From Siphonodentalium dalli (Eukaryota; Mollusca; Scaphopoda; Gadilida; Siphonodentaliidae): a DNA stretch of 64,000 nucleotides. The notes beneath the pieces are model-generated. The model was not told the origin of the DNA. It ran no database searches and saw only the letters and a list, made by a program, of their open reading frames with translations. The number at the start of each line of letters is the position of its first letter. Position 1 is the stretch's first letter. This document shows, in pieces, positions 1 to 12,800 of the stretch. Position numbers and translations under genes: made by a program. Where the stretch lies: positions 52,651,349 through 52,715,348 of the forward strand of contig CP136062.1 of the NCBI GenBank assembly GCA_032622095.1. Reading direction: 5' to 3'.

Positions 1-3000
1 GATGTGAATTCAATGTGGCATCTCGCAGACTCTCGTGAAATTGCATCAGCTGATCTGCATGATTGGTAAATCCTTGTATTGGGCGGGACTGTAACACTGT
101 GAAGACAGCGGACTTCGCTGTGTGGTCTGATGGGTTCGGGACTGGGCGCAGATTGAAAGTCTTGAATAATCCAGAAAATTTGTAAAAGTCCAAAATTCCA
201 CACAATGGTAGATAAGTTCAGCATAATGTTGTGCCAGACACGACAACAACCATGAAACAGAAAGGTTCAACCAGAATTTCAGCTTAGGTAACATCCATAA
301 TTTGAGAAAATAGCGAACATCTTGAGAGGAGAAAAATTCTGCAGCCTGCTAGGCGCAAGAACTCTGGGTTGTTTACAATTCTATATGAAATTTATTAACC
401 GAGAGCACTAAATAAAGGCTTGAATCAAATTTAGTGGATGAGGTTAATACATTTTGTATAGAATTGTGATGAATTTGAGATCCTTTTTATCTCATAATCA
501 CATTGTAGCAAGGAAAAACAATCTCGAAACGTCTGGAGTTAAAAAAAATATTAATATTTATTTCCTTATCACAACCAAAAGAAGGTAAAGACACCTTCAA
601 GAATAAATATAGTTCCATTTTAAATGTGTCTTTTCATGTTCACAGAATTGTTCAACCACCTGTATCACCCATGTGTATATGACAGTCAACACTAAATAAG
701 CGAACACAAATTGAATATCATATTTATTTTCTAATTAACATTATAATAATATTGATCGATATCATTGCGCTAACCTCTTACATCACTGTGTCTGCCGATA
801 ATACATGTGTGTCTTACTAAAACATATGAGGCCGGGTTTAGGGGGTAATTATGTGTGTAATTATGAGTATTTGTCACTAAAAACAAGCATTCTGATTGGC
901 CGAGAGCGGCTAACTTTAGTTTTCGATTCACCGACATCGGCCGCTTCAGCGTACATCAAATCTGAATGTAGCACGGTTAAATTTCATCGGCGCAGAACGG
1001 AGTAGCGACGAACACAACCGCGCGTTGTTGTCGTCTATAGATACCGTTCATCGGCCGCTTCAACGTGCATCAAATCTGAATGTACCACATGGAGTAGCGA
1101 AACAAGCCAACCCGCCCCACAGGAAATTGTTACGGAGCAGTGTTCCGAGTAACGCAATGAACAAACCCAACGATTTGCGCACGGTGACAACGGCAAAATG
1201 AAAGTCTCGATTCGTGTCATGAAAATGACTAAATGATACTTTTTATACAATTTTTTTGCAAATTGCTTGCTAGATTGAATTACAATGGAGATAAACGTAC
1301 CCTGTTTCTTTGTACATTCTGGGATTCAGTGAGAGCTTTCCGACGAATGGTAACAAGCCATATTTCTGACTAAATCCAGAAAAATTTACCATAATTCTGC
1401 TGAGGTTAAAGAGTCGATTATTATGGGCATTACTGTACAAGACTAAAATTCAGATACTTTATACAGTAATGCCCAAAGTAATTGACCACTTAACCACAGC
1501 AGAATTACCCATAATTAGGGAGACAATACGAGCCAAAACGTTCAGTCTGAGTGGTTGTAAGTGATATGCACTCCGTTGTCGCAACTTGTCGGGAGAGTAA
1601 GTAATTAACATGTCCATGTGATGTGAATTCAATATGGCATCTCGCAGACTCTCGTGAAATTGCATCAGCTGATCTGCATGATTGGTAAATCCTTGTATTG
1701 GGCGGGACTGTAACACTGTGAAGACAGCGGACTTCGCTGTGTGGTCTGATGGGTTCGGGACTGGGCGCAGATTGAAAGTCTTGAATAATCCAGAAAATTT
1801 GTAAAAGTCCAAAATTCCACACAATGGTAGATAAGTTCAGCATAATGTTGTGCCAGACACGACAACAACCATGAAACAGAAAGGTTCAACCAGAATTTCA
1901 GCTTAGGTAACATCCATAATTTGAGAAAATAGCGAACATCTTGAGAGGAGAAAAATTCTGCAGCCTGCTAGGCGCAAGAACTCTGGGTTGTTTACAATTC
2001 TATATGAAATTTATTAACCGAGAGCACTAAATAAAGGCTTGAATCAAATTTAGTGGATGAGGTTAATACATTTTGTATAGAATTGTGATGAATTTGAGAT
2101 CCTTTTTATCTCATAATCACATTGTAGCAAGGAAAAACAATCTCGAAACGTCTGGAGTTAAAAAAAATATTAATATTTATTTCCTTATCACAACCAAAAG
2201 AAGGTAAAGACACCTTCAAGAATAAATATAGTTCCATTTTAAATGTGTCTTTTCATGTTCACAGAATTGTTCAACCACCTGTATCACCCATGTGTATATG
2301 ACAGTCAACACTAAATAAGCGAACACAAATTGAATATCATATTTATTTTCTAATTAACATTATAATAATATTGATCGATATCATTGCGCTAACCTCTTAC
2401 ATCACTGTGTCTGCCGATAATACATGTGTGTCTTACTAAAACATATGAGGCCGGGTTTAGGGGGTAATTATGTGTGTAATTATGAGTATTTGTCACTAAA
2501 AACAAGCATTCTGATTGGCCGAGAGCGGCTAACTTTAGTTTTCGATTCACCGACATCGGCCGCTTCAGCGTACATCAAATCTGAATGTAGCACGGTTAAA
2601 TTTCATCGGCGCAGAACGGAGTAGCGACGAACACAACCGCGCGTTGTTGTCGTCTATAGATACCGTTCATCGGCCGCTTCAACGTGCATCAAATCTGAAT
2701 GTACCACATGGAGTAGCGAAACAAGCCAACCCGCCCCACAGGAAATTGTTACGGAACAGTGTTCCGAGTAACGCAATGAACAAACCCAACGATTTGCGCA
2801 CGGTGACAACGGCAAAATGAAAGTCTCGATTCGTGTCATGAAAATGACTAAATGATACTTTTTATACAATTTTTTTGCAAATTGCTTGCTAGATTGAATT
2901 ACAATGGAGATAAACGTACCCTGTTTCTTTGTACATTCTGGGATTCAGTGAGAGCTTTCCGACGAATGGTAACAAGCCATATTTCTGACTAAATCCAGAA

Positions 3001-3136
3001 AAATTTACCATAATTCTGCTGAGGTTAAAGAGTCGATTATTATGGGCATTACTGTACAAGACTAAAATTCAGATACTTTATACAGTAATGCCCAAAGTAA
3101 TTGACCACTTAACCACAGCAGAATTACCCATAATTA
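1..3136. repeat. 1619-bp direct tandem duplication
   Basis: The sequence from base 1 restarts at 1620 and runs in step until about 3136, where the second copy continues into a palindrome while the first reads through to its repeat. Only isolated differences are seen (for example at 15 versus 1634, and 1135 versus 2754). The unit holds an interspersed repeat seen again at 23610, a GC-richer block with a duplicated CATCGGCCGCTTCA motif, and a fold-back fragment near 1327-1530. No convincing exon was found. Confidence 0.93.
1327..1530. repeat. TACAGTAATGCCC-family fold-back fragment
   Basis: A GAGAGCTTTCC...ACTGTA half-element is followed by an inverted TACAGTAATGCCC half. The same arrangement recurs at 2949-3176 in the second tandem copy, where the second half completes a palindrome. 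The ordinary arm of this family is about 110 bp, with the core sentence 'aagccatatttc(c)gactaaatcc'. Confidence 0.6.
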
Positions 3137-3176
3137 TGCTGTGGTTAAGTGGTCAATTACTTTGGGCATTACTGTA
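3081..3176. mobile_element. Perfect palindromic MITE, TACAGTAATGCCC family
   Basis: Forty-base arms beginning TACAGTAATGCCCAAAGTAA are exact reverse complements around a 16-base centre. The ends begin with TA, compatible with the TA target of Tc1/mariner-type elements, though no transposase is present. Related copies lie at 1327-1530, 2949-3060, 6680-6807, 6972-7080, 10799-10862, 28198-28306, 47119-47285 and 57650-57762. Confidence 0.75.
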
Positions 3177-3209
3177 TTTATACCCATGCTTTGTATTTGA
3201 TGATATAAT

Positions 3210-3693
3210 TAGGTCCCTGCGAATCGATGCGATTCCGAATCGATCATCTGATTCTATTCGATTCAAAATTCTTATTAATTCAACGGACCACATTGCTTTT
3301 TCGCGAAGATATATTATGATACCAACGCGTATAAATAACATTGTCGTCGACCTGATCCATACTATAGACCACCTTGCAAATGATCTAACACAATTTCATA
3401 TATATGTCAAATTGTGAACCCGATTGCTTTCTGGCTTCAATATTGTATAACAGAGATGGCCACAAAGAATGCACACTTAATTTGTTAGACATGTAATTTA
3501 AAGATAATATTTACATTGAGTACTGACAACCATTTATTGTCATTACAAAGTTAGCAAATTGATATTGGTATGGCCACTGAGTCATGTATTATCTTCATCT
3601 TCACTATTATTATGCCTGATGCAATGATTTGATTCGAGACTCGATGCGATTCAGAATCATTTGGCTGCTTCGATTCGAAATGAAGATGCCCTA
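3210..3693. mobile_element. Non-autonomous hAT-like element, 484 bp
   Basis: It starts TAGGTCCCTGCGAATCGA and ends in the complement of TAGGGCATCTTCATTTCGAA. It is flanked by gatataat (3202-3209) and ggtataat (3694-3701), an 8-bp target duplication with one mismatch. Its interior is rich in GATTCGAATCG-type repeats. The left end resembles that of the hAT element at 52724. No coding capacity is seen. The 8-bp duplication is characteristic of hAT transposition; family assignment is inferred. Confidence 0.6.
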
Positions 3694-3721
3694 GGTATAA
3701 TGTATCCGCTTTTCCAATAAA

Positions 3722-3724
3722 CCA

Positions 3725-3760
<36 letters not shown>

Positions 3761-3761
3761 G
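3722..3761. repeat. (TC)n microsatellite
   Basis: A run of ctctct repeats lies 28 bases upstream of the first exon acceptor; it may extend that exon's polypyrimidine context. It is a simple sequence repeat. Confidence 0.85.
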
Positions 3762-3788
3762 TTTAGTAATCTATTATCATATTTTCAG

Positions 3789-3881
3789 ATGAATTGCAGC
3801 GTGGTTGCCATATATCCCATACAATGTACTCCAGTGGAGAGTGCAGCACTTGTTTCTAACCAGATAATAATACACCACCAA
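3789..3881 (+). CDS. VWDE-like exon 1 in window
   Basis: Thirty-one codons, phase 0 at both ends, between acceptor tattttcag and donor gtaagt. Only this frame is open and it joins directly to the next exon. It starts with an ATG codon, but the preceding acceptor and the lack of a hydrophobic leader argue for an internal exon. It encodes the start of the pre-vWD region (IYPIQCTPVES). Confidence 0.75.
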
Positions 3882-6800
3882 GTAAGTCTTCAATTTTTAA
3901 CCTGGATTCCCAAATATTTTGTTGCTACAGTAAGAAACTGATTTTTAGCCTCGATTCCTAATTGTTTTGTTGCTATGTGACTGATTTTAGCCTTGGATAC
4001 AGGGGGGGGTCTGCATAAAAATTCCGTATATAGGGCCGGGGTGGGTGGGTGGTCCAGAGGCGGAAAAATGGTGCTTGTAAATTTTTTCCAAAATGGGTTT
4101 TTTTCAAACAATTTTTCAAACAAGTACTGACCATGTAATGTTGTTTGTAAGCATGTTAGTACCATGCTTGTTGGTATAGGGCTATATAGGCAGCTAAAGT
4201 GACTCTTTAGCCTCAGATTTAGCAACATTCTGGATTTCACAGTATCCCGGACCACTTCACAGTGGACCACCGTATTAACGTTCAGGAAACTTATGATCAA
4301 CGGAAGAAATATTTAGTAACAAAATTAATATATTACCCAGTTGTATTATCTGAATAAAAGTAATAAAACAAAAAAACTCTATCACAAATTGGATACTACA
4401 TGGTGAATACTCAATGATGACTACTAGTAGATATCATTAACCTGATTGTTGCATAACATGAAATTGAAAAGGGTATCTCATAAATTTCTAATGTCTGAAA
4501 TACTGTCTTGTTCTGGCATGTAATCAAATTCATTCCTTCTGGTTATTTCTCATCTTGAATGATTGCAAGTAATGTTAATTTGCAACAATTATTCAAATAA
4601 AACTGAATTGGTTATGATGAATGACATTACTGTTTACTGCTCAGACAATCCCAAATGAAGGTGACGCTATTCTCATTGAATATCCGAACTTCATCTGGGA
4701 GCTTTATTGCTCAATAAGACGAAACTAAAATACTATAAAGGTACATGAACTGACACTTGAGTTAAAATTCAAAATGTTTGTACGGACAGACGGCTCGAGA
4801 CGTCAACTATATACCCGCCGACTAATATCGGGCAGTATAATAACCATATATCTATGTGTATGTATACATAACCAAAAAACAATTCCCCTCCCCACCCCAT
4901 CCCATTGGATAAGACTAAAGAGTTCTTTGATCATGCACATATAATTGTGGAACCCCTGACCTGTTTACCACTATTTACACTGGCCAGTGTTCTCTGTCAG
5001 ACACAACACACTCGATATATTAAGGCTATAATGGGGTCTAGGGCAATTTGTGACATATAGTTTACCTACACAATGCTTAATTAATATTGTTGTTAGATAC
5101 TGAAAACACCAGGAAACACATGGAAATACAGTATATTTTTCGTTTTTATGTTTACCCATACCATAGTATGGTAAACATAGTGTCGTTGCCCGGATTGACC
5201 ACTCATCGTTGGTCCGTCTGTCTGTCCGTCTGTCCGTCTGTCTGTCCGTAGACACTTTACGAGTAATGCGATAACTCAAACATTTTTTATCCGATCGAAA
5301 CCAAATTTTGTATATGGGTTTCTCAGCCCAAAATACAGATCGAGTTCGAATTTGGGTTTGATCTGAGATTTTGTTACAGAGTTATGGCCCTTTTTCAACT
5401 TATAATTCACGCATTCTGCCATAACTCAAACATTTTTTATCTGATTGGAACCAAATTTGGTATGTGAGTTTCACAGCCCAAAATACAGATCGAGTTCGAA
5501 TATGGGTTTGATCCGATTAATTTTAAAGGAGTTATGACCCTTTTTCGAAAAAAAATTGAAAAATTGAATCGATTTTTTTTTTAATTTATTTTTAACTTTT
5601 ATAATAATAATAAAAAAAATGTCATTGACATTGTCATTTGTTTTCATTTAGATATTGATGATTATGATAAAAAGATTTCCAATGTGTCCCTTTAATTTTT
5701 TTAAATAAGTTAAAAAAAATTGAAAAACTAACACCATTAATATAACTCTGCCAAGGGTACCCCGAATCACCACACCAAATTTGATTAAATCGGTCCAAAA
5801 TCTTGTGTTATGTACTGGTAAATCTGTTTGGAGCAACATTAAATCCAATTCACCAATTGCCTTTGGACTTATGCCAATGTGCAAATAATCTGATACATAA
5901 GGCTATGGCATCTAATTTAAAATAAAGATTCAACAATAAACATCACATGCTATTAACAGTAGACATGGACATCTGTGCTGCTATATAATTGATATTAATG
6001 GGTCAGTGGTGAGGTTGCTTATCTGTATACTAGGACACATTATTATTGTAAACTTAAATTGGACTCTCTTAACCCAAGTATTCCATGTCCAGGTCACACC
6101 TACACATTTAACCCATGGGCTTGCTGGCTGTGGCGGTTTAGCATTACAGATTCTGTACCAGTGCATTCTCTTATATAAATGCCAGTGACCCATAAATTCC
6201 AATAATTTGTGTTATGTACATTTGTCTATAATAGTACATAACAGTATACTCTATAATTGAACACCAAAACTCTCATCGCCAAGGGATGGGTTACCATCTG
6301 CCGATCGTGATCGGCCTCTCGTTCTGATCTGTGTTTACCAATTAGTAAGGCAGTTAACACAGTTATTGAAGAACGGCTAAAAAAAAACCTCTGAAATTTT
6401 GATAAAAACATGAGAAACGGGGGGTGGGTCCCCAAAATTTTGGAGGAAAAAAATATTTTTTTTGCAAAAATGGGGTGGTGGGTCCCTCGAGGTCTGAAAA
6501 AAAACTTTTTGGGCCCTATATGTGCAATTTTTTTCCAGACCCCCCCCCCCCCCCCCCCTGTTGGATACTAACATTTTTGTTGCTATGTGACAGACAAACA
6601 AATCTTTGCTACAGATTGATTTCCACTGAGCATCAAACTTCCCAACATATACACAGAATGATAAGAGTGTGTGACTGCAGTAATGCCCTAAATAATCGAC
6701 TCCTTAACCACAGCAGAATTGAGGGTAACTTTTCAGGATTTAGTCGGAAATATGTCTTGTTGCCATGATTCCGAATCGCATTGAATCTCGAGTTGATTAT

Positions 6801-9800
6801 TTAGGGCATTTATGTAGGTCTGTCGATATAGCATGAGTGCCAGGGCAGAAGGATATAAGGAGAGGCACAGCACAAGTACTATGTCGATAAACTCGTTCAA
6901 ATATGTATTGGACGTTCTGTGGTTTTTTTACAAAATGTACACTTTTATTTCACTAATTTGTTTTATTCTCCCCGAGAGCTTTCCGATGAATGGCAACAAG
7001 CCATATTTCCGTATAAATCCTGAAAAGTTACCCATAATTCTGCTGTGGTTAAGGAGTCGATTATTTAGGGCATTACTGTACTTATTTCAGCAGAGGAGTT
7101 CGTGCACTCATTGTAGCAATGTTATTGTCTTGTTTGACTGCCTTGTTTGTAGCCAAGTCTGAGTTTAGTGTGCCTTTCATTTGCAGAATGAGGTCTCCAG
7201 AGTGTGAATTTAGTGACGCTATCCCGCATAGCGGGCTAGCATTATTAAATTCGCCCTCTGTGAAATTGATTCTACTCAGGCCTCATGTTCTTTGGAAAGT
7301 TTCTTAATTGTCAAATTTCTACAGAAACTTAGATTCTATTTCTTTTTTTAATTTAGTTTCTCTTTGTGACACTTTTTTTTATTTATTAATAGGTCAATAA
7401 CGGGAACCAGGGAGAGATCGAGCTGATAGAGGGCGAGTCTGAGAAATGGATAACAGTGTCTCTCGGTGTCACACCAGAATGTTACTGTGCCATGACTTAC
7501 AAGAACCCATGTGAAATATCATACCACGTAATATCACCTGCCCCTGCACAACCAATGAAATGTCTCGACGGAAACCGCATGCACTCCATGGTCGTCAGGT
7601 TAGTACTTATTGGCAGCAAAATTTATTCCTTATAGCAAGGTGGGGAATCACGTGGTTTCGAGTTCATGCATTCAAAATGGCCGAAGCGAACGCAAACACC
7701 ATCAGAAACAAGGAAAGAGGTGATAAATTAGGATAACAATATATTACTTAATATTTTGGCAGCTATGAGCATATGCTATACTATTTTTCAAACAAGCTGA
7801 TACCCATGTGTCCAAACTGACAGTTGTTTGCTCTAGCGTTCTGACCAAAGTTCTCATTCGAAAGATTCTCCTAGATGTATACACTGGTGAATTCCACGAA
7901 CCTCCGACTTGCAACTTTAGTCAGAATGTTATCGAAAACTAGTGAGCATTTCCGAACAAATAATGTATCAACTTGTTTTAAAAATAAACTAGCATATGCT
8001 CGTAATAGTCAAAGTGCTATATTTTGTGTCAGTTCATCATATATTATGTTTTTGTGTGTTTGCACTCGCCTCGGCCATTTTTAATGCACGGTTCTCAGCA
8101 ACCTCGAAACCACATGATCCGCGCCCATCGTGTTATAAACCACATGATCCCCGCCCATCGTGTTATAGGCCATGCACAGTCAATTTCCCATTTCTCAGGC
8201 CAAAAACTTTTGATAAATATGCGCGCAAGCAGTTATTATTTCTGGGGCACGCATCAACAAAGCATTCCACTCCTCGATTGGTTAGCTCTGGGTTTAAGAT
8301 ATCGTACAAAGAGAATTTCCCTGACGTTGTTAGCACCACGTATAAGGGGAAAAAAGACTAAAACTCACCTGGTGTTATTTTACCTATTACACAAGCCTTG
8401 AAATAGGGTGTCTGTCATTTGCAGAATGAGGTCCCCAGAGGGTGAATTTAGTGATGCTACCCCACAAAATGGGCTAGCATCACCAAATTCACCCTCTGGG
8501 AACCTCATTCTGCCGAGGTGTAAGCAGAATGAGGTCCCCAGTGGGTGAATTTGGTGATGCTAGCCCGCTATGCGGGATAGCATCACTAAATTCACCCTCT
8601 GGCGACCTCATTCTACAAATGACAGACACCCTATTTCAAGGCTTGCTATTACATCTTCAACAGAAACCTATGTAAATTTCTGAAAGTTGATAAATTGGAG
8701 ATTGAGTTTTGAACTCAAGAGAAAACAAATTTTGGGGGACTATAGAAATGAGCGGTGGTCGTTTGACGTATGTTTGTCCGAAATGTTTGTTGTCCGGATG
8801 TTAACTTGAATAGTATTCTACAGAATTTGATGACTCTTGGTATGTCGCCTTCATATGAGAAAGTCCCAGTCAAGTTGGAATTTGGATCAGATCCGACCAT
8901 TCTGACAGAGTTATGCCCCTTTTTTACTTAGAATTTGCTTATTATTTTATTGTCCAGAAGATAAATCAAGTTATGATTATTCGATAGCTTCAAATTTATT
9001 ATGTGGAAAATACAGATGAAGTTTGAATTTGGGTTTGGTCTGTCAGATTTGTACTCTGACAGACATAAATCAAAATTATCGTAAAGAAGCCACCAGCCAA
9101 ATTAAGCCATCTTATTCGTTGGACGAGTGGACTAATGGCCTTTTGTTAATGTGTTTGTCCTTATCATGTTATGGATATTAAATTTTGTGTTGCAGATATC
9201 CTGGTAACGATGTTAACAATGCTTTCTGTGGAACCATGGCCACAAGTGAAACTACACAAGTTGGTGTCAAGGCTGTGATTGACCGGAAATATCGAGACAT
9301 TGAAAAAATAACAGTTTCGATCAAGATGAAAGTGAAAGTGCTCAACAGTCAAGGATCAACATATACTTTTAACCTCGGCCATGTTGAGGTTAGTTTATGT
9401 TTGGAGTTGCAAACATTTTGAATATAGCATGGTGTATAATTGACAATGCACATCAAAATGTCATTGCACATCCAGGAGTTGTTTCATCGAGGACAACCAC
9501 AAATATAAATACAGTACTATTGTGTACAAGTCTGGAAATAACAGTCTGGCCACGGTCAATGACCGTCTGAAAAGCCCTAAGGCCAAAAAAAGGGTTTTGG
9601 TTCTCAGGGCCCAGCTGCATTGAATAAAAAGGGTCGCATTAGGCCTTTTTATTGCAATGCCTGATGTTATAACAAAAACACTTACGAAAAAATTAATTTG
9701 AAAAAAAAACAAAATTTTTTATTTTATAAGCATGTCCATAATAGATATGTGTTAAATATTAGTGTTCATTGAGCTCTAACATGTAATGTGTTAAAACTGA

Positions 9801-12800
9801 CTTGCAGGCTTACAACATGAAGTGGATGACTAGAATTAAGGAAATGATTAGCTGATCCTCATGCTCTTCTTACAATTAGTCATTGTGAACTAACTTACAC
9901 TAATTGTAACTCCATACAATTGAAAGGCACAGGATTAAATTCAGGATCACATATTAGATTGGGGAGGTATCAGTTTTTAGACAACAATAACAGTAGTTAA
10001 TGTCAAGGACATTATATAATGTTAGGTTATCCCAGTCATACACTGGTAGTACAATGTCATTTTTATATAAGATTAAATGAGTTTATATGCATAATAGTTC
10101 CCTCTACATTTCTGGTTATTACTAGACAGAAGAAGGTATCTTTGTCCATGCTTACTATGTGCAGAAAAAAATACAAAAAATAAAAATAAAACCCTACCTC
10201 CCTCATTGATTTGGAAAAAAAATTGCCCAAGAACCAAAACTCTTTTTTTGTTTGGCCTAAATAAGGTGCATGTTTGCTTGTGCCTGTCATTATGACACGT
10301 AGTGTTTTATTACCAATGAAAATGCTTCATTTCTGAGTTTGTTGATTTTGATAATAAATTTTATACTTGCATGTGCATGTTTTTAACCCTTTCAGTGCCA
10401 AGTCCGATTTTTGTATCAACCCATATTAAGAGCTCTTTCCATCAATCTATCACATTATTATAATCAATAAATTTGAAAAATGATCTAGGAAATATGGGTT
10501 GATACAAAAATCGGACTTGGCACTGAAAGGGTTAAAGCTATTTATTTACAATGTCGATAACACTCGTATTTACATGTAATTATGCATGTCGCTTGTGTAC
10601 TGGTATCTAATAATGAAAACAAACATCGCAATACATCTCTGTTTTAATATTTGAAAAAAGTAAGAACTCAATGAAATGGTATGATTTTTCAATTGTAAAG
10701 TTTAAAAATACAGTGAAAATGTTAAAGTTTAATGTTAAATAGCAAATTTCAAAACAAATAGTATTTTTAATAAATGCCTCGACTGTCCCCTAACACATAC
10801 AGTAATGCCCTAAATAATTGACTCCTTAACCAAAGCAGAATTATGGGTAACTTTTCAGGATTTTTTTTAGTTTTCTCTTTTCCCCACTGTAAAGCCCTTG
10901 TGCTCCTTTAAACTTTTATGATGCTGGCATCATGGTAGATTCATAGATAAGAATATACAGTTCTTGTGAAATTTATAGTTTGGCATATGTGAGAGTGAAT
11001 GAGAAGTTGATAGCATGTTTTAACCCTTTACCCAACAAACCGGCCAAAACCGGCCAAATAAAGCTTCAACAGCCTAAAATATCTTCGGTCTGTCTCAATA
11101 GAACCATACAAATATGGATATCATTGGAATCGGCTCCTTGACCACATTGTGATAGTTACAGTTATGCCCTGTGCCAATGCATTCTCTTATATATGCGAGT
11201 CGACCATAGGTCGCCTCGCATATATAAGAGAATGCATTGGCCTAAAAAAAAATCTTTTTTTACCATTTTTTCTTACATTCTTTAACAATTTTATAATTTT
11301 TAATGTGTTAAGCCAATGCATTCTCTTATATATGCGAGGCGACCTATGGTCGACTCTCATATATAAGAGAATGCATTGGCACAGGGCCCTTCTGTTGGGT
11401 AAAGGGTTAAAATAGTTTTGAATTGTACAGACTTGTAGACTTTAACTTGAAAGTCCCAGTCTTCTCAGTCTTTATAACCTGGTTAGAATCACAACAGTTG
11501 TTGTATTATATTTTCTGTCTGCCGTCTGCTCTTATCACCCGAACACCCGTCCAAATGAATAATAGACCGTTCGAATTTATACATTTATAATTGAACAGGA
11601 GAATCTATTGAGACTAGAAAGGGTTAAACTTGATACATGCTGAATTCTATTCAAACTGAGATTTCAAAATTTGAAGTTACAACCTTTTATCTGCAGCTGA
11701 AGACTGTGAACAGAGACACAAGGTCCTTGTGCTCATCAATCAACGACCCTCATCTTACCAGCTATCAAGGAGAGTAAGTGCTATCACCTATATATAATAC
11801 CCAATTATTATATGTCTGTCACAATTTTCACGTTTTGATAACCCAAATGTCCAATTTAGGCAAAATCACATCCTGCGATGTATCTTAGAAAAGGATACAA
11901 CAAATCTCACTCCGATTGGTCAAAGAAAACCTGAGAAACGTGTTAACGCTAACCCTAGCCCTTATTCTTAAATCGGACTATAGCTTTCGATTTTGGTAAA
12001 TCTTCACCAGAACCTCGTTTACTCTGTGGGTGAGTTGCGGATAGGGTCTGCCTTTTATACACTGGGTATGTGAGGCATAGTTTTATTGGTTGATTCCCTT
12101 TGGTCATAAGGCTATGGATCAAAGAAGTGAACAAATTATTATACCGATTGAATTTGCGTGTATTTCCATGTTGGGGTGCAGGTATTGTTAAGTTGTTTAA
12201 ATAAGATGGCCGATCTGGTTCAATTTAGGTCGCGTGGGTAATGTTAGATTGTCAGCAGATTGGCCCGGTTTTAGAGTGCATGTAAAAAGTCCCCAAAAAA
12301 TGAAAAATGTCCACCAGTTGTGGTGTGGATCAATGAGAAAGCCTTGAAATAGGGTGTCTGTCATTTGCAGAATGAGGTCCCCAGAGGGTGAAGTTAGTGA
12401 AGCTATCCCACACAGCAAACTAGCATCACTATATTCACCCTCTGGGGACCTCAATCTGCATGGCCTCATCTTCAGTATTTAGTTTTTGTTTTTAGTTACT
12501 TTTTGCCTTCTGTTCCTATATCCCCTAAATTGTAGAAGATAAAATGCATAATCGATGTGACTAATGGGTGAACATCAACAACTTCAACTGGTGAACTTCA
12601 ATCTGATCATCGGTCTCCCATAGCAGTTGAGTCCTTAGCAAAGTGAGGTCCCCCAGAGGACTAAGTGGGGAGAAACAAGAAGGGTGTATACAACCAATTC
12701 TTCTCTTCTTTAAAAGATTGCTAATTAAATTGGTACACATATACAAGAGTACAAAACTACTATACATGTGCTACAGTGACATTTTCAAAACCGTGAATCA

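Noticed and set aside
1459-1913. Overlapping minus-strand frames of 82-121 codons in the 1619-bp duplication
   Set aside because: Three overlapping frames in the same repeat, with no family resemblance and cut by the duplication boundary; taken as chance.
3890-4300. 136-codon minus-strand frame inside the first visible intron
   Set aside because: It lies antisense to the intron, includes homopolymer-rich sequence, and shows no recognisable domain.
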